This document shows, piece by piece, positions 1 to 10,572 of a stretch of 64,000 nucleotides of DNA. Source of the DNA: Acidimicrobiales bacterium (GTDB lineage: Bacteria > Actinomycetota > Acidimicrobiia > Acidimicrobiales > Iamiaceae); contig JAUJOW010000003.1 in NCBI GenBank assembly GCA_030447445.1, positions 51,698 to 115,697 on the forward strand, written 5' to 3'. Each line of letters starts with the position of its first letter. Within the stretch, counting starts at the first letter, position 1. A program made the translations under genes and the position numbers. The notes under the pieces were generated by a model. It saw nothing but the letters and a program-made list of their open reading frames with translations, was not told the DNA's origin and did not search any database.

Positions 1-111
1 GGGCTGGCCGAGCAGGTCGCACCGGCACCGGTGGTGCGGGTGCCGTTCCTGCGCACCGACGTGCACGACGTGTCCGGCCTCGACGAGATCGCCGCCCACC
101 TCTTCGCCTAG
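1..111 (+). CDS. C-terminal end of an ArsA-like anion-transporting ATPase (partial)
   Basis: The frame is open from the window edge to a TAG and encodes the last 36 residues of a protein. The tail reads VRVPFLRTDVHDVSGLDEIA. It resembles the C-terminus of the paired ArsA/GET3-like P-loop ATPases common in Actinobacteria, where a VPxxxxDVHDxxGL segment precedes the stop. No nucleotide-binding motif is visible because the rest lies outside the window. The assignment rests on this short tail only. The stop codon overlaps the stop region of the convergent STAS gene. Confidence 0.4.
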   Translation, partial: GLAEQVAPAPVVRVPFLRTDVHDVSGLDEIAAHLFA

Positions 112-464
112 GTGGCGGGCCCATCGGCGTGGTCGGCGAGGGCGGCAGCCGCCCCTTCGAGGGTCTCGGTGACGGGCACGATCCGGTCGAACCCGGTGGT
201 GTGGAGCAGCCGGGTGAGCGTCGGACGGGCACAGGCCACCGCCACCTCACCGCCCGCCTCGCGGGCCCGGCGGATACCGCCGATGAGGGCCCCGAGGCCG
301 GCCGAGTCCATGAACGGCACCGCCGACAGGTCGATCAGCAGGCGGGGGGCGGCGGTGACGTTGCCGAGCGCCTCCCGGAACTCGTTGACGGTGTAGGCGT
401 CGAGCTCGCCGACCGGGCGGCACAGCATGTACCCGTCGGCCTGTTCGACCTCGATCTCGAGCAC
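108..464 (-). CDS. STAS-domain anti-sigma factor antagonist
   Basis: This 118-residue protein is a single STAS domain. Proteins of this family reverse an anti-sigma factor by binding it in partner-switching pathways, and a kinase controls them by phosphorylating one serine. The core IDLSAVPFMDSAGLGAL is visible at about residues 44-60, with the phosphorylatable Ser in DSAGLG. The GTG at 464 is chosen because a GGAGG Shine-Dalgarno sits about 5 bases upstream. Longer upstream reading in this frame has no family similarity and overlaps the divergent receiver gene. No RsbW-type kinase lies beside it. The gene is divergent from a stand-alone receiver protein, so this is a small signalling pair. 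Confidence 0.85.
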   Translation of the reverse strand: MLEIEVEQADGYMLCRPVGELDAYTVNEFREALGNVTAAPRLLIDLSAVPFMDSAGLGALIGGIRRAREAGGEVAVACARPTLTRLLHTTGFDRIVPVTETLEGAAAALADHADGPAT

Positions 465-565
465 GCGTCCTCCGAGGGGATGGTGTGCGAGCGCGAATCG
501 TACCCGCGCCCTCCCCCGGCAACCGCCGGCGGGGACCGGCGACGGGGTGGCCGCCGAGCCCGCAG

Positions 566-571
566 TAGCCT
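566..571 (+). promoter_or_regulatory. -10-like hexamer TAGCCT, leaderless arrangement
   Basis: TAGCCT lies 8 bases before the GTG of the receiver-domain gene. This spacing would put the transcript start at or next to the start codon. Confidence 0.4.
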
Positions 572-579
572 CACCGGCC

Positions 580-1014
580 GTGCCCGACGTGCTGCTGGCC
601 ACCGATGCCGACTGGATCGCCGACGAGGTCGACGCCGCCCTGGCCGGTCCCGACACCCAGGTGCGGCGGGTGCGCTCGGGCGCCGAGGTGCTCCCCGCGG
701 TGGCCGCCGACCCGCCCGACCTCGTGTTGCTCGACCTGCAGATCGGCAACATGGGAGGCATGGCCACCTGCATGAGCCTCCGCCTCGAACAGGGCGCTGG
801 CCGGCTGCCCCCCATGCCGGTGCTGATGTTGCTCGACCGCAGCGCCGACCTGTTCCTGGCCCGCCGTTCCATGGCCGACGGTTGGCTGGTCAAGCCCCTC
901 GACTCCTTCCGCCTGCGCCGGGCCGCCGAGGCCCTGCTGGCCGGCGGCCAGTACCAGGAGGACGCCGATCCCGCCGTGCACATGGGATCTGCCGAGGCCC
1001 GACAACCGGGTTAG
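580..1014 (+). CDS. Stand-alone response-regulator receiver domain protein
   Basis: This 144-residue protein has a CheY-like fold and no output domain. The putative phospho-acceptor Asp is in DLVLLDLQIGNMGG, where LLDLQ matches the beta-3 end. The conserved Lys is in LVKPLDSF. The N-terminal acidic pair is weak (LLATDADW in place of the usual DDD), so phosphorylation competence is uncertain. The start is the GTG at 580, because a TAGCCT hexamer lies 8 bases upstream and the homologous region begins there. It is divergent from the STAS gene and followed by tRNA-Pro. Confidence 0.75.
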   Translation: MPDVLLATDADWIADEVDAALAGPDTQVRRVRSGAEVLPAVAADPPDLVLLDLQIGNMGGMATCMSLRLEQGAGRLPPMPVLMLLDRSADLFLARRSMADGWLVKPLDSFRLRRAAEALLAGGQYQEDADPAVHMGSAEARQPG

Positions 1015-1034
1015 CGGTACCATCCCGGATCCAC

Positions 1035-1111
1035 CGGGCTGTGGCTCAGTTTGGCAGAGCGCTGCGTTCGGGACGCAGAGGTCGTGGGTTCAAATCCCGC
1101 CAGCCCGACCA
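1035..1111 (+). tRNA. tRNA-Pro (anticodon CGG), CCA encoded
   Basis: A full cloverleaf can be drawn. The acceptor CGGGCTG pairs with CAGCCCG. The anticodon stem CTGCG/CGCAG encloses TTCGGGA with anticodon CGG. The T arm is GTGGGTTCAAATCCCGC-like, the discriminator is A, and the CCA end is encoded at 1109-1111. A membrane glycosyltransferase-like gene starts only 28 bases downstream. Confidence 0.93.
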
Positions 1112-1139
1112 CGGTGCATCGAGTGCAGACTGAACCCGC

Positions 1140-2708
1140 GTGGACGACGTGCCTGAAGCGACGCCCGCCCGCTTGATACGGCGGTGCGCTGGCAACGTCG
1201 GCTACGTCAGCGTGTTCGGCGTCGCCCTCGTGTTGCGCCTGCTCGTTCCACTGACCAGTGGCGGCCTTACCGGCGTTTACGGATACGACGCGAGCGTCTA
1301 CTACGCAGCGGGCGCCGCGCTGGTGCATGGCCGCGTGCCCTATCAGGACTTCATCCTGCTGCACCCGCCCGGTGCCATGCTCGCCACGGCTCCGGCGGCG
1401 TGGATCGGCACGCTGACAAGCGACCAGGCGGGGTTCGCCACCGCGACCATTCTGTTCGCCGCCATCGGCGCGGCCAATGCGGTGCTGGTTGTGGCGATTG
1501 GGCGCCGCCTGGGCCTCGGCCCGGCGGGGAGCATGGCGGGCGGCTTCTTCTACGCCGTGTGGTTCGCTGCGGTCCACGCCGAGTACCAGAGCAGGCTGGA
1601 GCCCCTCGGGAACCTGTTGCTCTTGTGTGGACTCCTCGGTTGCTCCGGTATCGGCGGGCGGCACAGCAGGCGCTCGGCGATCCTCTGCGGTGTCGGGCTC
1701 GGCGCGGCCGCGTGCGTCAAAGTCTGGTACGCGGTGCCGCTGTTGGTGGTGGTCGGCTGGCTCATGGTGGCGCATCGCTGGTTCTGGGCTGCCGGTCGTG
1801 CGGCGCTCGGCGCGGTAGGCGCCGTCACGGTGATCTGCGGTCCGTTCTTCGCGTTCGCGCCGTCTGCGATGTGGCAAACGGTCATCTCCCAGCAGCTCGG
1901 CCGGGATCAGTCGAACTCGCTGCGCCAGGTGCTGATGCTGCGACGGCTGCCCACCGAGGCGCCCTCCTGGTCGCTCGACGCAAGGCAGGCCTACGTGATC
2001 GATGGCGTGTTGCTGGCCGCCGCAGCGCTGTTGCTGTTGCTGGCTTGGCGGGTGTCGGCGGCGCGGTTGCCGGTGGTGCTTGTGTTCGCGCAGGCGGCTG
2101 TGCTGCTGTCCGCCCCGTCCTTCTACATCTTCTACCTCGACTACCTGACGCCGGCGGTCGCGTTGTGCGTCGCCGCCGGCGCAACGTGGCGTCCGGTGAC
2201 CACTGGCGGCCTGATCGGCCGGACGGCTGCACGCGCCAGCGCGATCGCCGCCGTCGTCATGGTGATCGTGGTGCTGGCCGTCCCCGCGGTGGGGCTGTGG
2301 TATGGGCGCGGCGGCACCACAGTGGCCCAGTTCCCGACGGCGCAGCTGGCGCCAGCGGTCACACAGGTGCGCTGCGTGATGTCCGACTCCCCGACCGGGC
2401 TGATCGCACTGAACGCCTTGAGCCGCAACCTGGCCAACGGCTGCCGCAACTGGGTGGACGTGACGGGGCGGACCTACGCCCCCGACATGCGCGTCCGACG
2501 GCCCGACGGCCAGCGAGTCCCCCGAGAGGCCAACCTCAGATGGCAGCGCGCCCTGCGCAACTACCTGCTCTCCGGCGAGGCGGTGATCATCAGGCACTCG
2601 ACGGCCTCTGGCATGAGCCGGAGAACCTGGGACGAGATCCGTAGCGGCGGTGTGCTCGCCTCCGAGGATGGGCATGTCGTCTACCGGGTCAGGCCAGCAG
2701 CTCCGTGA
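1140..2708 (+). CDS. Polytopic membrane protein, glycosyltransferase (GT39/GT87-like) family
   Basis: This 522-residue protein has many hydrophobic segments, roughly nine, between residues 20 and 420. A soluble C-terminal part follows. The loop after the first helix, YGYDASVYYAAGAALVHGRVPYQDF, has the acidic pattern of GT-C-type enzymes that move sugars from polyprenyl-phosphate donors in the membrane. Later, HPPGAML resembles the HPP motif of these proteins. The start is a GTG 28 bases after tRNA-Pro. It reads with slightly less extreme base composition than its neighbours, and its position beside a tRNA fits acquisition by integration, but no integrase or repeat is visible. The substrate is unknown. 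Confidence 0.65.
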   Translation: MDDVPEATPARLIRRCAGNVGYVSVFGVALVLRLLVPLTSGGLTGVYGYDASVYYAAGAALVHGRVPYQDFILLHPPGAMLATAPAAWIGTLTSDQAGFATATILFAAIGAANAVLVVAIGRRLGLGPAGSMAGGFFYAVWFAAVHAEYQSRLEPLGNLLLLCGLLGCSGIGGRHSRRSAILCGVGLGAAACVKVWYAVPLLVVVGWLMVAHRWFWAAGRAALGAVGAVTVICGPFFAFAPSAMWQTVISQQLGRDQSNSLRQVLMLRRLPTEAPSWSLDARQAYVIDGVLLAAAALLLLLAWRVSAARLPVVLVFAQAAVLLSAPSFYIFYLDYLTPAVALCVAAGATWRPVTTGGLIGRTAARASAIAAVVMVIVVLAVPAVGLWYGRGGTTVAQFPTAQLAPAVTQVRCVMSDSPTGLIALNALSRNLANGCRNWVDVTGRTYAPDMRVRRPDGQRVPREANLRWQRALRNYLLSGEAVIIRHSTASGMSRRTWDEIRSGGVLASEDGHVVYRVRPAAP

Positions 2709-2811
2709 GCGCTGTCGCACAGGGATGGACCATCATGAGTGGGATGGACCACATGGCTTCACGACTACCGATCGTTCCCGCCGTGCGGCAACCGGCACGC
2801 CAGCCCGACTC

Positions 2812-3783
2812 ATGACGGTGATCGCGCACGAGTCCGACGCTGATATCGGGGTGTTGGACGGGGCGAAGGTGGCGGTGGTCGGCTACGGCAACCAGGGCCG
2901 GCCGTGGGCACTCAACCTGCGGGACTCCGGCCTCGACGTGACCGTGTGCGTGCGAGCCGACCCCACCAGGGACCGGGCCATCGCCGACGGGTTCGCCGCC
3001 ACCGACCTCGATGCGGCCTCCACAGCCGACGTCGTGTGCGTCCTCGTCCCCGACGACGCCATCCCCGGGCTGCCCCTCGAGCCGCGCCCCGATGCCCTCG
3101 TGGTGGTGGCCAGCGGCTACACGCTGGCCTTCGACCGGTTCGCCCCACCGTGTGACCTGGGCCTGGTCGCGCCGCGGATGCTGGGGCCCGAGGTGCGTCG
3201 GTGCTACGAGGAGGGCGTCGGGTTCATCACCGCCTTCGGGGTGCACGCCGACACCACCGGTCGAGCCCGCGAGCGGGTGCTCGCGGTGGCCAAGGCCATC
3301 GGCGGGCTGCGCCAAGGGGCGATCGAGCTGACCCCCACCCAGGAGGCGGTCCTCGACCTCGCCGTCGAGCAGGCGCTGTCGCCTGCCCTGCGGCGGGTGA
3401 CCCAGGCCTTCGTCGAGGTCATGCTCGAGCACGGCATCCCGCTCGAGGCGATCCTCACCGAGCTGTACCTCTCGGGTGAGGTCGAGCGGACCTACCGGCT
3501 GCTGCGCACCGAGGGCTACGCCGCCCAGATGGAGCACCACTCACCGGTGAGCCAGTACGGCCAGCTCTCCCGCGAGCACGAGTTCGACGACCTCGACGTC
3601 CCGTCCAGGATGCGGGCCATCGTCGATGGCATCAGGTCGGGCCGCTTCGCCGACGAGTGGGACGCCGAGCGCGACAACGGCTTCTCGAACTTCGAGCGCC
3701 TGAAGGAGGCGGCCGTCGGGCCCGACATCATCGAGTGGGAACGCGAGCTGCGCCAACAGCTCGGCGAGCGAGCCGGCTCCTAG
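2812..3783 (+). CDS. Divergent ketol-acid reductoisomerase-like protein
   Basis: This 323-residue protein has the class I KARI layout. An N-terminal Rossmann domain has GYGNQG at residues 24-29 (KARI: GYGSQG), and a C-terminal helical domain follows. LDLAVEQ (Asp182, Glu186) corresponds to the DLFGEQ magnesium site, and [16 protein letters not shown] at 235-250 corresponds to the KARI segment ending in SISNTAEYG. The catalytic His of the FAHGF motif is replaced ([10 protein letters not shown], Ser101), and PKGPGH reads PRMLGP. Activity as an acetohydroxyacid isomeroreductase is therefore doubtful. It overlaps the convergent P450 gene by four bases. No ilvB/ilvN or leuA is near. The real substrate is unknown. 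Confidence 0.6.
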   Translation: MTVIAHESDADIGVLDGAKVAVVGYGNQGRPWALNLRDSGLDVTVCVRADPTRDRAIADGFAATDLDAASTADVVCVLVPDDAIPGLPLEPRPDALVVVASGYTLAFDRFAPPCDLGLVAPRMLGPEVRRCYEEGVGFITAFGVHADTTGRARERVLAVAKAIGGLRQGAIELTPTQEAVLDLAVEQALSPALRRVTQAFVEVMLEHGIPLEAILTELYLSGEVERTYRLLRTEGYAAQMEHHSPVSQYGQLSREHEFDDLDVPSRMRAIVDGIRSGRFADEWDAERDNGFSNFERLKEAAVGPDIIEWERELRQQLGERAGS

Positions 3784-5033
3784 GCACGCCCCAACCGCAG
3801 GTTGAGGTGGCGGATGCCCGTGTGGCGGTTGCTGCGGGTCCACTCGACCGGCGCCACCAGCTCGTAGCGGTCGAAGGCCGGCAACAGCTCCTCGAACATC
3901 ACTCGCATCTCGAGCCGGGCCAGGTTGGCCCCCAGGCAGAAGTGGATCCCCTGGCCGAAGGAGAGGTGGGGGTTCGGATGGCGGCGGATGTCGAGCTCCA
4001 TCGGGCGGTCGAAGACCAGCTCGTCCCGGTTGGCCGACCCTTCCCAGAACAGCACCTTGTCACCGGGCTGGACGGTGTGGCCGCCGAGGGTCGTCGGCCG
4101 GGTGGCGGTGCGGCGCTTGGCCGGGGAGGGGGTCGTCCAGCGGAGCATCTCCTCGACGGCCGTGGGCATCTGGCCGAGGTCGCTGCGGAGGGCCCGCAGC
4201 GTCTCGGGCCGCTCGATCAAGGCGAGCAGGCCGCCGGCGATGGCGTTGCGGGTGGTGCCCGACCCGGCCGAGAACAGCAGGAAGAAGAACGAGAACAGCT
4301 CGAGGTCGGAGAGCTGGGGCGGGTCGACGTCGGCCAACGTGGCCTGGATGACGACCGAGAGCATGTCGTCGGTGGGGCGGGCCCGCTTCTCGGCGATGAG
4401 GGCGGCGGCGTAGTCGACGGTCCACGCGTTGGTCCACGGGTCGTCAGTGCCAGCGGCGTCGTCGTCGTCGGCGCGGATGTCGAAGATGGGGTCGACGGCC
4501 TGGCGCAGCTCGTGGCGGTCCTGCTCGGGCACGCCGAGAAGGATGCAGATGACCTGCATCGGCAGCTCGGCCGCCACCTCCACGAGGAAGTCGAGCGGCA
4601 CACCGTCCTCGACGCCGGCCAGCAGGTTCCGGGTGCGGCGGCGCAGCTCCCACTCGAGCCCGGCCACCCTGCGGGGGGTCAGGCCGGCGCTCACCAGTCG
4701 ACGGATTCGGGCGTGGCGGGGGTCGTCCATCATCGACAGGACCGAGCCGGCCGCCTCGAGGTCCTGGAGGAGAGTGCCGCCGTGGGCCCGCCCCCCGCCC
4801 CGTTCCGAGGAGAACGTGTCGGGGTCGCGCAGCACCTGCAGGGTCTCGGCGTGGGTGGCCACCGACCAGAACCCTTCGCCGTCGGGCGTGTGCTCGGTCG
4901 GCTCGTGCCACCACACCGGCGCCTCCCGCCGGTGGAGCTCGAACAGGTGGTGCGGGAAGCCGTCGGAGAAGTTGTCGAGATCGGTGAGGTCGATCTCGGC
5001 CAGCCGGGTCCCGGTTGCCTCCATGCGCGCCAA
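3780..5033 (-). CDS. Cytochrome P450 (CYP125/CYP142-like)
   Basis: This soluble bacterial P450 has 417 residues. Visible hallmarks are the I-helix [12 protein letters not shown], a K-helix ExxR-type segment EEMLRWTTP, and the heme loop [19 protein letters not shown] with the thiolate Cys at about residue 366. The mix of AGxxTTRN and this heme loop is typical of actinobacterial steroid- or fatty-acyl-hydroxylating P450s. The substrate cannot be read from sequence. It starts 6 bases after the asd stop and is probably translated with it. No ferredoxin or reductase gene is adjacent. The ATG at 5024 is an alternative start. Confidence 0.9.
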   Translation of the reverse strand: MARMEATGTRLAEIDLTDLDNFSDGFPHHLFELHRREAPVWWHEPTEHTPDGEGFWSVATHAETLQVLRDPDTFSSERGGGRAHGGTLLQDLEAAGSVLSMMDDPRHARIRRLVSAGLTPRRVAGLEWELRRRTRNLLAGVEDGVPLDFLVEVAAELPMQVICILLGVPEQDRHELRQAVDPIFDIRADDDDAAGTDDPWTNAWTVDYAAALIAEKRARPTDDMLSVVIQATLADVDPPQLSDLELFSFFFLLFSAGSGTTRNAIAGGLLALIERPETLRALRSDLGQMPTAVEEMLRWTTPSPAKRRTATRPTTLGGHTVQPGDKVLFWEGSANRDELVFDRPMELDIRRHPNPHLSFGQGIHFCLGANLARLEMRVMFEELLPAFDRYELVAPVEWTRSNRHTGIRHLNLRLGRA

Positions 5034-5039
5034 GCCGGC

Positions 5040-7299
<2,260 letters not shown>

Positions 7300-7356
7300 G
7301 AATCCACTCTGGCACCTACCTGTGCTGGTGCTGCACCTCGTTGGTTCCCGCGCTCG

Positions 7357-7866
7357 TCAGAGGTCGGGGCCGTCGAGGAGGACCTCCCAGGATCGGAGCT
7401 GGGCCACGCCGGTGGGGATGTCGCCGCCGACCAGCGTGCAGAGCGCTTTGAGGTCGTCGTGGCGCAGCGACAGGACGCGTCCGTTGAAGTCACCGCGGGC
7501 TTCGATGATCGAGCGCACGAACCGCTGGATGGGCTCGGCGGCGTCGATCCGGCGCAACGCCTCCAGGTCGAGGACCAGCTTGCGCCGTTCGGGGGGCTCG
7601 TTGTACGGGCCGGGCTCGCCGAGCAGCACCGACACCGGCACCCGGTAGAACTCGGCCAGGGCGTTGAGGCGGGGCAGTGACAGGTTCCGGAACCCCCGCT
7701 CGTAGGCGCCGATGGCCGATGAGCTCCACCGCCCGCCGGAACGCTCTTCCACGTCGACGAGGGACATGCCCTGGGCCTGGCGGATGGCCCGCAGCCGCCG
7801 ACCGACGGCCAAGGCGAAGGCGGTGTCCTCGTCCTCGTGCGGCGAGACGTCATCCTGGGCCGACAT
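7357..7866 (-). CDS. bldD: BldD-type c-di-GMP-responsive transcriptional regulator
   Basis: This 169-residue protein has an N-terminal XRE helix-turn-helix (about residues 22-80), a linker rich in Pro and Arg, and a C-terminal domain. In Streptomyces BldD that C-terminal domain binds a c-di-GMP tetramer through RGD-x8-RxxD. The same signature is present here: Arg124-Gly-Asp126, eight residues, then Arg135-x-x-Asp138. In Streptomyces BldD represses developmental genes when c-di-GMP is high. The role in this organism is inferred. It heads the leftward block with lysC and asd and is divergent from the cyclophilin gene across about 107 bases. Confidence 0.9.
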   Translation of the reverse strand: MSAQDDVSPHEDEDTAFALAVGRRLRAIRQAQGMSLVDVEERSGGRWSSSAIGAYERGFRNLSLPRLNALAEFYRVPVSVLLGEPGPYNEPPERRKLVLDLEALRRIDAAEPIQRFVRSIIEARGDFNGRVLSLRHDDLKALCTLVGGDIPTGVAQLRSWEVLLDGPDL

Positions 7867-7959
7867 CCCGTCATCATCTCACGTTTCGTGGCCGAACCTG
7901 CACGGTCTGTGCGAGGAGACAGAGAGAGCCGGTGCCCCAGTGGTGGGCGGGTCGGTCGG

Positions 7960-7965
7960 TAGCGT
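7960..7965 (+). promoter_or_regulatory. -10-like hexamer TAGCGT, leaderless arrangement
   Basis: TAGCGT lies 8 bases before the ATG of the cyclophilin gene, and no Shine-Dalgarno is present. Confidence 0.45.
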
Positions 7966-7973
7966 GGCGGGCC

Positions 7974-8825
7974 ATGCCCACGGACAAGCGGCGGCGGCAC
8001 AAGGCGGGGCACCAGTCTCGGATGGAGGCGGCTCGGCTCGCCGCTGCCCGCCGACGGCGACGCACCCTCGTGCGCAACCTGGCCCTGCTGCTGGTCGTCG
8101 TGGCCCTGGCTGTGGGCGGCCTCGTCGTGGCCACCGGTGGCGACGACGGGGTGAACCTCGAGACGGCGGCCGGCTCCACCACCACGATCCCGTCGAGCGA
8201 ACCCGGCGAGCTCGTCGAGCTGACGCCGCCGCCCGAGGGGGCCTCGATCACCGGTGAGACGCCGTGCCCGCCGACCGACGGCAGCGCCGAGCGCACCACC
8301 TCGTTCGAGCAACCACCGCCGATGTGCATCGACACGACGAAGCGCTTCAGCGCCGAGGTGGTCACCACGGCCGGGTCGTTCACCATCGATCTCGACGTCG
8401 GCCAGGCTCCCACGACGGTCAACAACTTCGTCGTGCTGGCCCGCTACCACTTCTACGACGGGGTCCCCTTCCACCGCATCATCCCCGGCTTCGTCGTCCA
8501 GGCCGGCAGCACTGGTCGCCCCAGCTTCGGTTCGGGTGGCCCCGGCTACTTCCTCGAAGACGCCGAGCGCCCGACCACCCCGTTCCAGGCCGGCACGGTG
8601 GCCATGGCGGTGGGCAAGGACGAAGCCGGCCAGGACCACCCGAGCGGCAGCCAGTTCTTCGTGGCCGTCGACCCCACCAAGCTCGACCCGGGTGCATTCC
8701 CGCAGTTCGGCCAGGTGATCGTCGGTCTCGAGGTCGTGGAGCAGATCCAACGGGCCGGCACCCTCGGGACCGGCGCCCCCACGCAGGAGATCGTCATCGA
8801 GCGCATCGTGGTCAGCGAGCTCTAG
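7974..8825 (+). CDS. Membrane-anchored cyclophilin-type peptidyl-prolyl isomerase
   Basis: This 283-residue protein has a highly basic N-terminus and one membrane helix (about residues 33-53). A low-complexity Thr/Pro linker follows, then a cyclophilin domain (about 120-283). Motifs YDGVPFHRIIPGFVVQAG, HPSGSQFFVA and FGQVIVGLEVV are present, including the catalytic Arg of FHR and the Phe/Gln pocket residues. It should catalyse proline isomerisation of exported proteins on the outer face of the membrane. The ATG at 7974 is preceded by a TAGCGT hexamer at leaderless spacing. It is divergent from bldD. Confidence 0.92.
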   Translation: MPTDKRRRHKAGHQSRMEAARLAAARRRRRTLVRNLALLLVVVALAVGGLVVATGGDDGVNLETAAGSTTTIPSSEPGELVELTPPPEGASITGETPCPPTDGSAERTTSFEQPPPMCIDTTKRFSAEVVTTAGSFTIDLDVGQAPTTVNNFVVLARYHFYDGVPFHRIIPGFVVQAGSTGRPSFGSGGPGYFLEDAERPTTPFQAGTVAMAVGKDEAGQDHPSGSQFFVAVDPTKLDPGAFPQFGQVIVGLEVVEQIQRAGTLGTGAPTQEIVIERIVVSEL

Positions 8826-8980
8826 CCCAGCGGCGGGGTGCAACCTCGCGGGGCCGTCGTGCGTCATGCAGGGTGTGGGAGAGCAACGGGCGCGCTGAGT
8901 CGACCCACGATCCGCGTGACGCCACCAGATCCCCGTGAGGACCCTTCGCCGGCCTGGCGGCGCTGTACGTCGAGCACCAC

Positions 8981-9385
8981 GTGGCCTTGGTGCGGCTGGC
9001 CCATGTGCTGACCGGCTCGAACGCCATCGCCGAGGAGCTGGTGCAGGACTCCTTCGTGGCCGCCGCTCATGCCCTGGAGCGAGCCGGCAACCCGTACAGC
9101 TACCTGCGCACGACCGTGGTCAACCGCTGCCGCTCCCACCTGCGCCGGCGGCGCTTGGAGCGTGACCGCTCGCAGGCCGACGTGCGGGTCGCGCTGCCGC
9201 CGGAGGTGGACGAGACGTGGGAGGCGCTCGCCGGGCTCCCCGAACGGCGCCGGGTGGCGTTGGTGCTGCGGTTCTGCGAGGACCTCTCGATCGACCAGAT
9301 CGCCGAGCTCATGGGATGCCGTCCCGGCACGGTGAAGTCGCTGATCCACCGTGGACTGGGTTCGATGCGGGAGGTGCTGTCGTGA
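8981..9385 (+). CDS. ECF-type RNA polymerase sigma factor, N-terminus in doubt
   Basis: From the GTG at 8981 the product has 134 residues. Part of sigma region 2 is seen in AIAEELVQDSFVAA. Region 4 carries a helix-turn-helix (LSIDQIAELMGCRPGTVKSL) that reads the -35 element. Codons upstream still look like region 2 (FAGLAALYVEHH), but an in-frame TGA at 8936-8938 blocks them and no ATG/GTG lies between. Either a rare start is used or a one-base indel has removed the original start. The stop overlaps the next gene as GTGA, the usual sigma/partner arrangement. The partner gene is broken. Confidence 0.75.
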   Translation: MALVRLAHVLTGSNAIAEELVQDSFVAAAHALERAGNPYSYLRTTVVNRCRSHLRRRRLERDRSQADVRVALPPEVDETWEALAGLPERRRVALVLRFCEDLSIDQIAELMGCRPGTVKSLIHRGLGSMREVLS

Positions 9386-10568
9386 CCGAGTCGTCGAACG
9401 GAGGGCCGAGCTCCGGTCAGATCGAGGATCGGCTGCGCCGGGACCTCGCCGTGATGGCCGAGCGCACCGAAACCCCCGACCGGTGGGACGAGGTGGCCGA
9501 CCGGATCGGCGGCGGGACGGTCGTGGCCCTCGCTCCTCGTGCGCTCACCCCGCTCACGCATCGGCCGCCTGGTCCGGCCCCTGCTCGTGGCCGCCGCCGT
9601 CATCGCCGTGGTGGCGGCGGCCACCGTCGTGCTCCTCAACCGGGCCGCCGACGAGGCCGACGTGACCACCGAGCCCTCGCCCGGGACCGGGTGGATGATC
9701 CCGACAGAGATACCGGCCGGGTGGGAGCTGCTCTCGGTCGACACGGACTTCATGGACGTTGAGGTGTGCCCCGCACCGTGCTTCCTGCGTACATGGAGCG
9801 CCCGGGAGGGCGGACAAGCTGCGCTCACCATCATCGAGGGCAAGCTCGCCGAGGACGTCCAACCGACGGGCGGACGAACCGTCGACCTCGGTCCGGTGTC
9901 TGGCCTGCTGGGCGACGAGGTGTCCTTCGGCTCCAGCGCGAAGCCTCTTTGGCGCCACAACGGCACGGCCGTGCTGGTGATCGCCCGCGGCATCGACGAA
10001 GACGAACAGATCCCCGCGCATCGTGGCCCAGGCTCGCCCGGACCAGGCTCCGGTTGAAGTCGAGCCGGACTTGCCCGACGGGTTCGACGGGCGCCCCTGT
10101 GCTCACCTCCGACATCCCTGCCGGGGGCGGCTCCGTTCCGGGCCATCCGGGTCGCCTTCCGCCACGTTGCCAGCGGACGGATCCTCCTCTACGGCCTCTT
10201 TCCGAGAGGTCTGGGGGGGTGCGCATCGCTCCAGCGACGCTGAGCTTCAGCGTGGAGCGGGTAGGCGATATCACCTGGACCCGCACCGAGGGGCCGATCG
10301 GTGGCGAGGAGGCCCCTCAGGTGCCGCACTACGAGCTCCAGGGTCCCAACTCCGATGTGGTCGCCGGTGGTTCACCGATCGACGGCATGGTCAGCGAGGA
10401 GTGACCAGGGCTGACGTCGAGTCCTTCCTGCGGTCGCTCGAGGAGGTGGATGCGGCGACGTGGCGGGCGTTCACCCGCCGTGCCAGCGAGCCGGCCGACG
10501 CCGAGACCCAGAGGGTAATCGACGCCCCGTCCATCGACGATCCCTCGCTCTACCGCGGCGAACCCTGA
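9382..10568 (+). pseudogene. Frameshifted membrane-anchored partner of the ECF sigma factor
   Basis: The GTG at 9382 overlaps the sigma stop. About 50 residues (RRDLAVMAERTETPDRWDEV) read in one frame. The frame then changes near 9540 to a transmembrane segment (RLVRPLLVAAAVIAVVAAAT) and an extracytoplasmic domain up to about 10030. A third frame gives VAQARPDQAPVEVEPDLPDGF, and another gives ERVGDITWTRTEGPIGGEEA to 10404. The last part (ADVESFLRSLEEVDAATWRAF) is again shifted. At least four indels separate blocks that together look like one protein with a cytoplasmic head, one helix and a large outer domain. The layout suggests an anti-sigma-like sensor, although no zinc-binding motif is visible. 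Confidence 0.65.
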
Positions 10569-10572
10569 CCCG

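Noticed and set aside
1011-2720. Very long open frame on the reverse strand opposite the membrane glycosyltransferase-like gene
   Set aside because: It is rich in His, Gln, Arg and Pro without motifs, which is typical of an antisense frame in GC-rich DNA. The forward gene has clear membrane helices.
7300-7356. Lysine riboswitch before lysC
   Set aside because: The gap to bldD is only 57 bases, too short for the element, and no matching core was seen.
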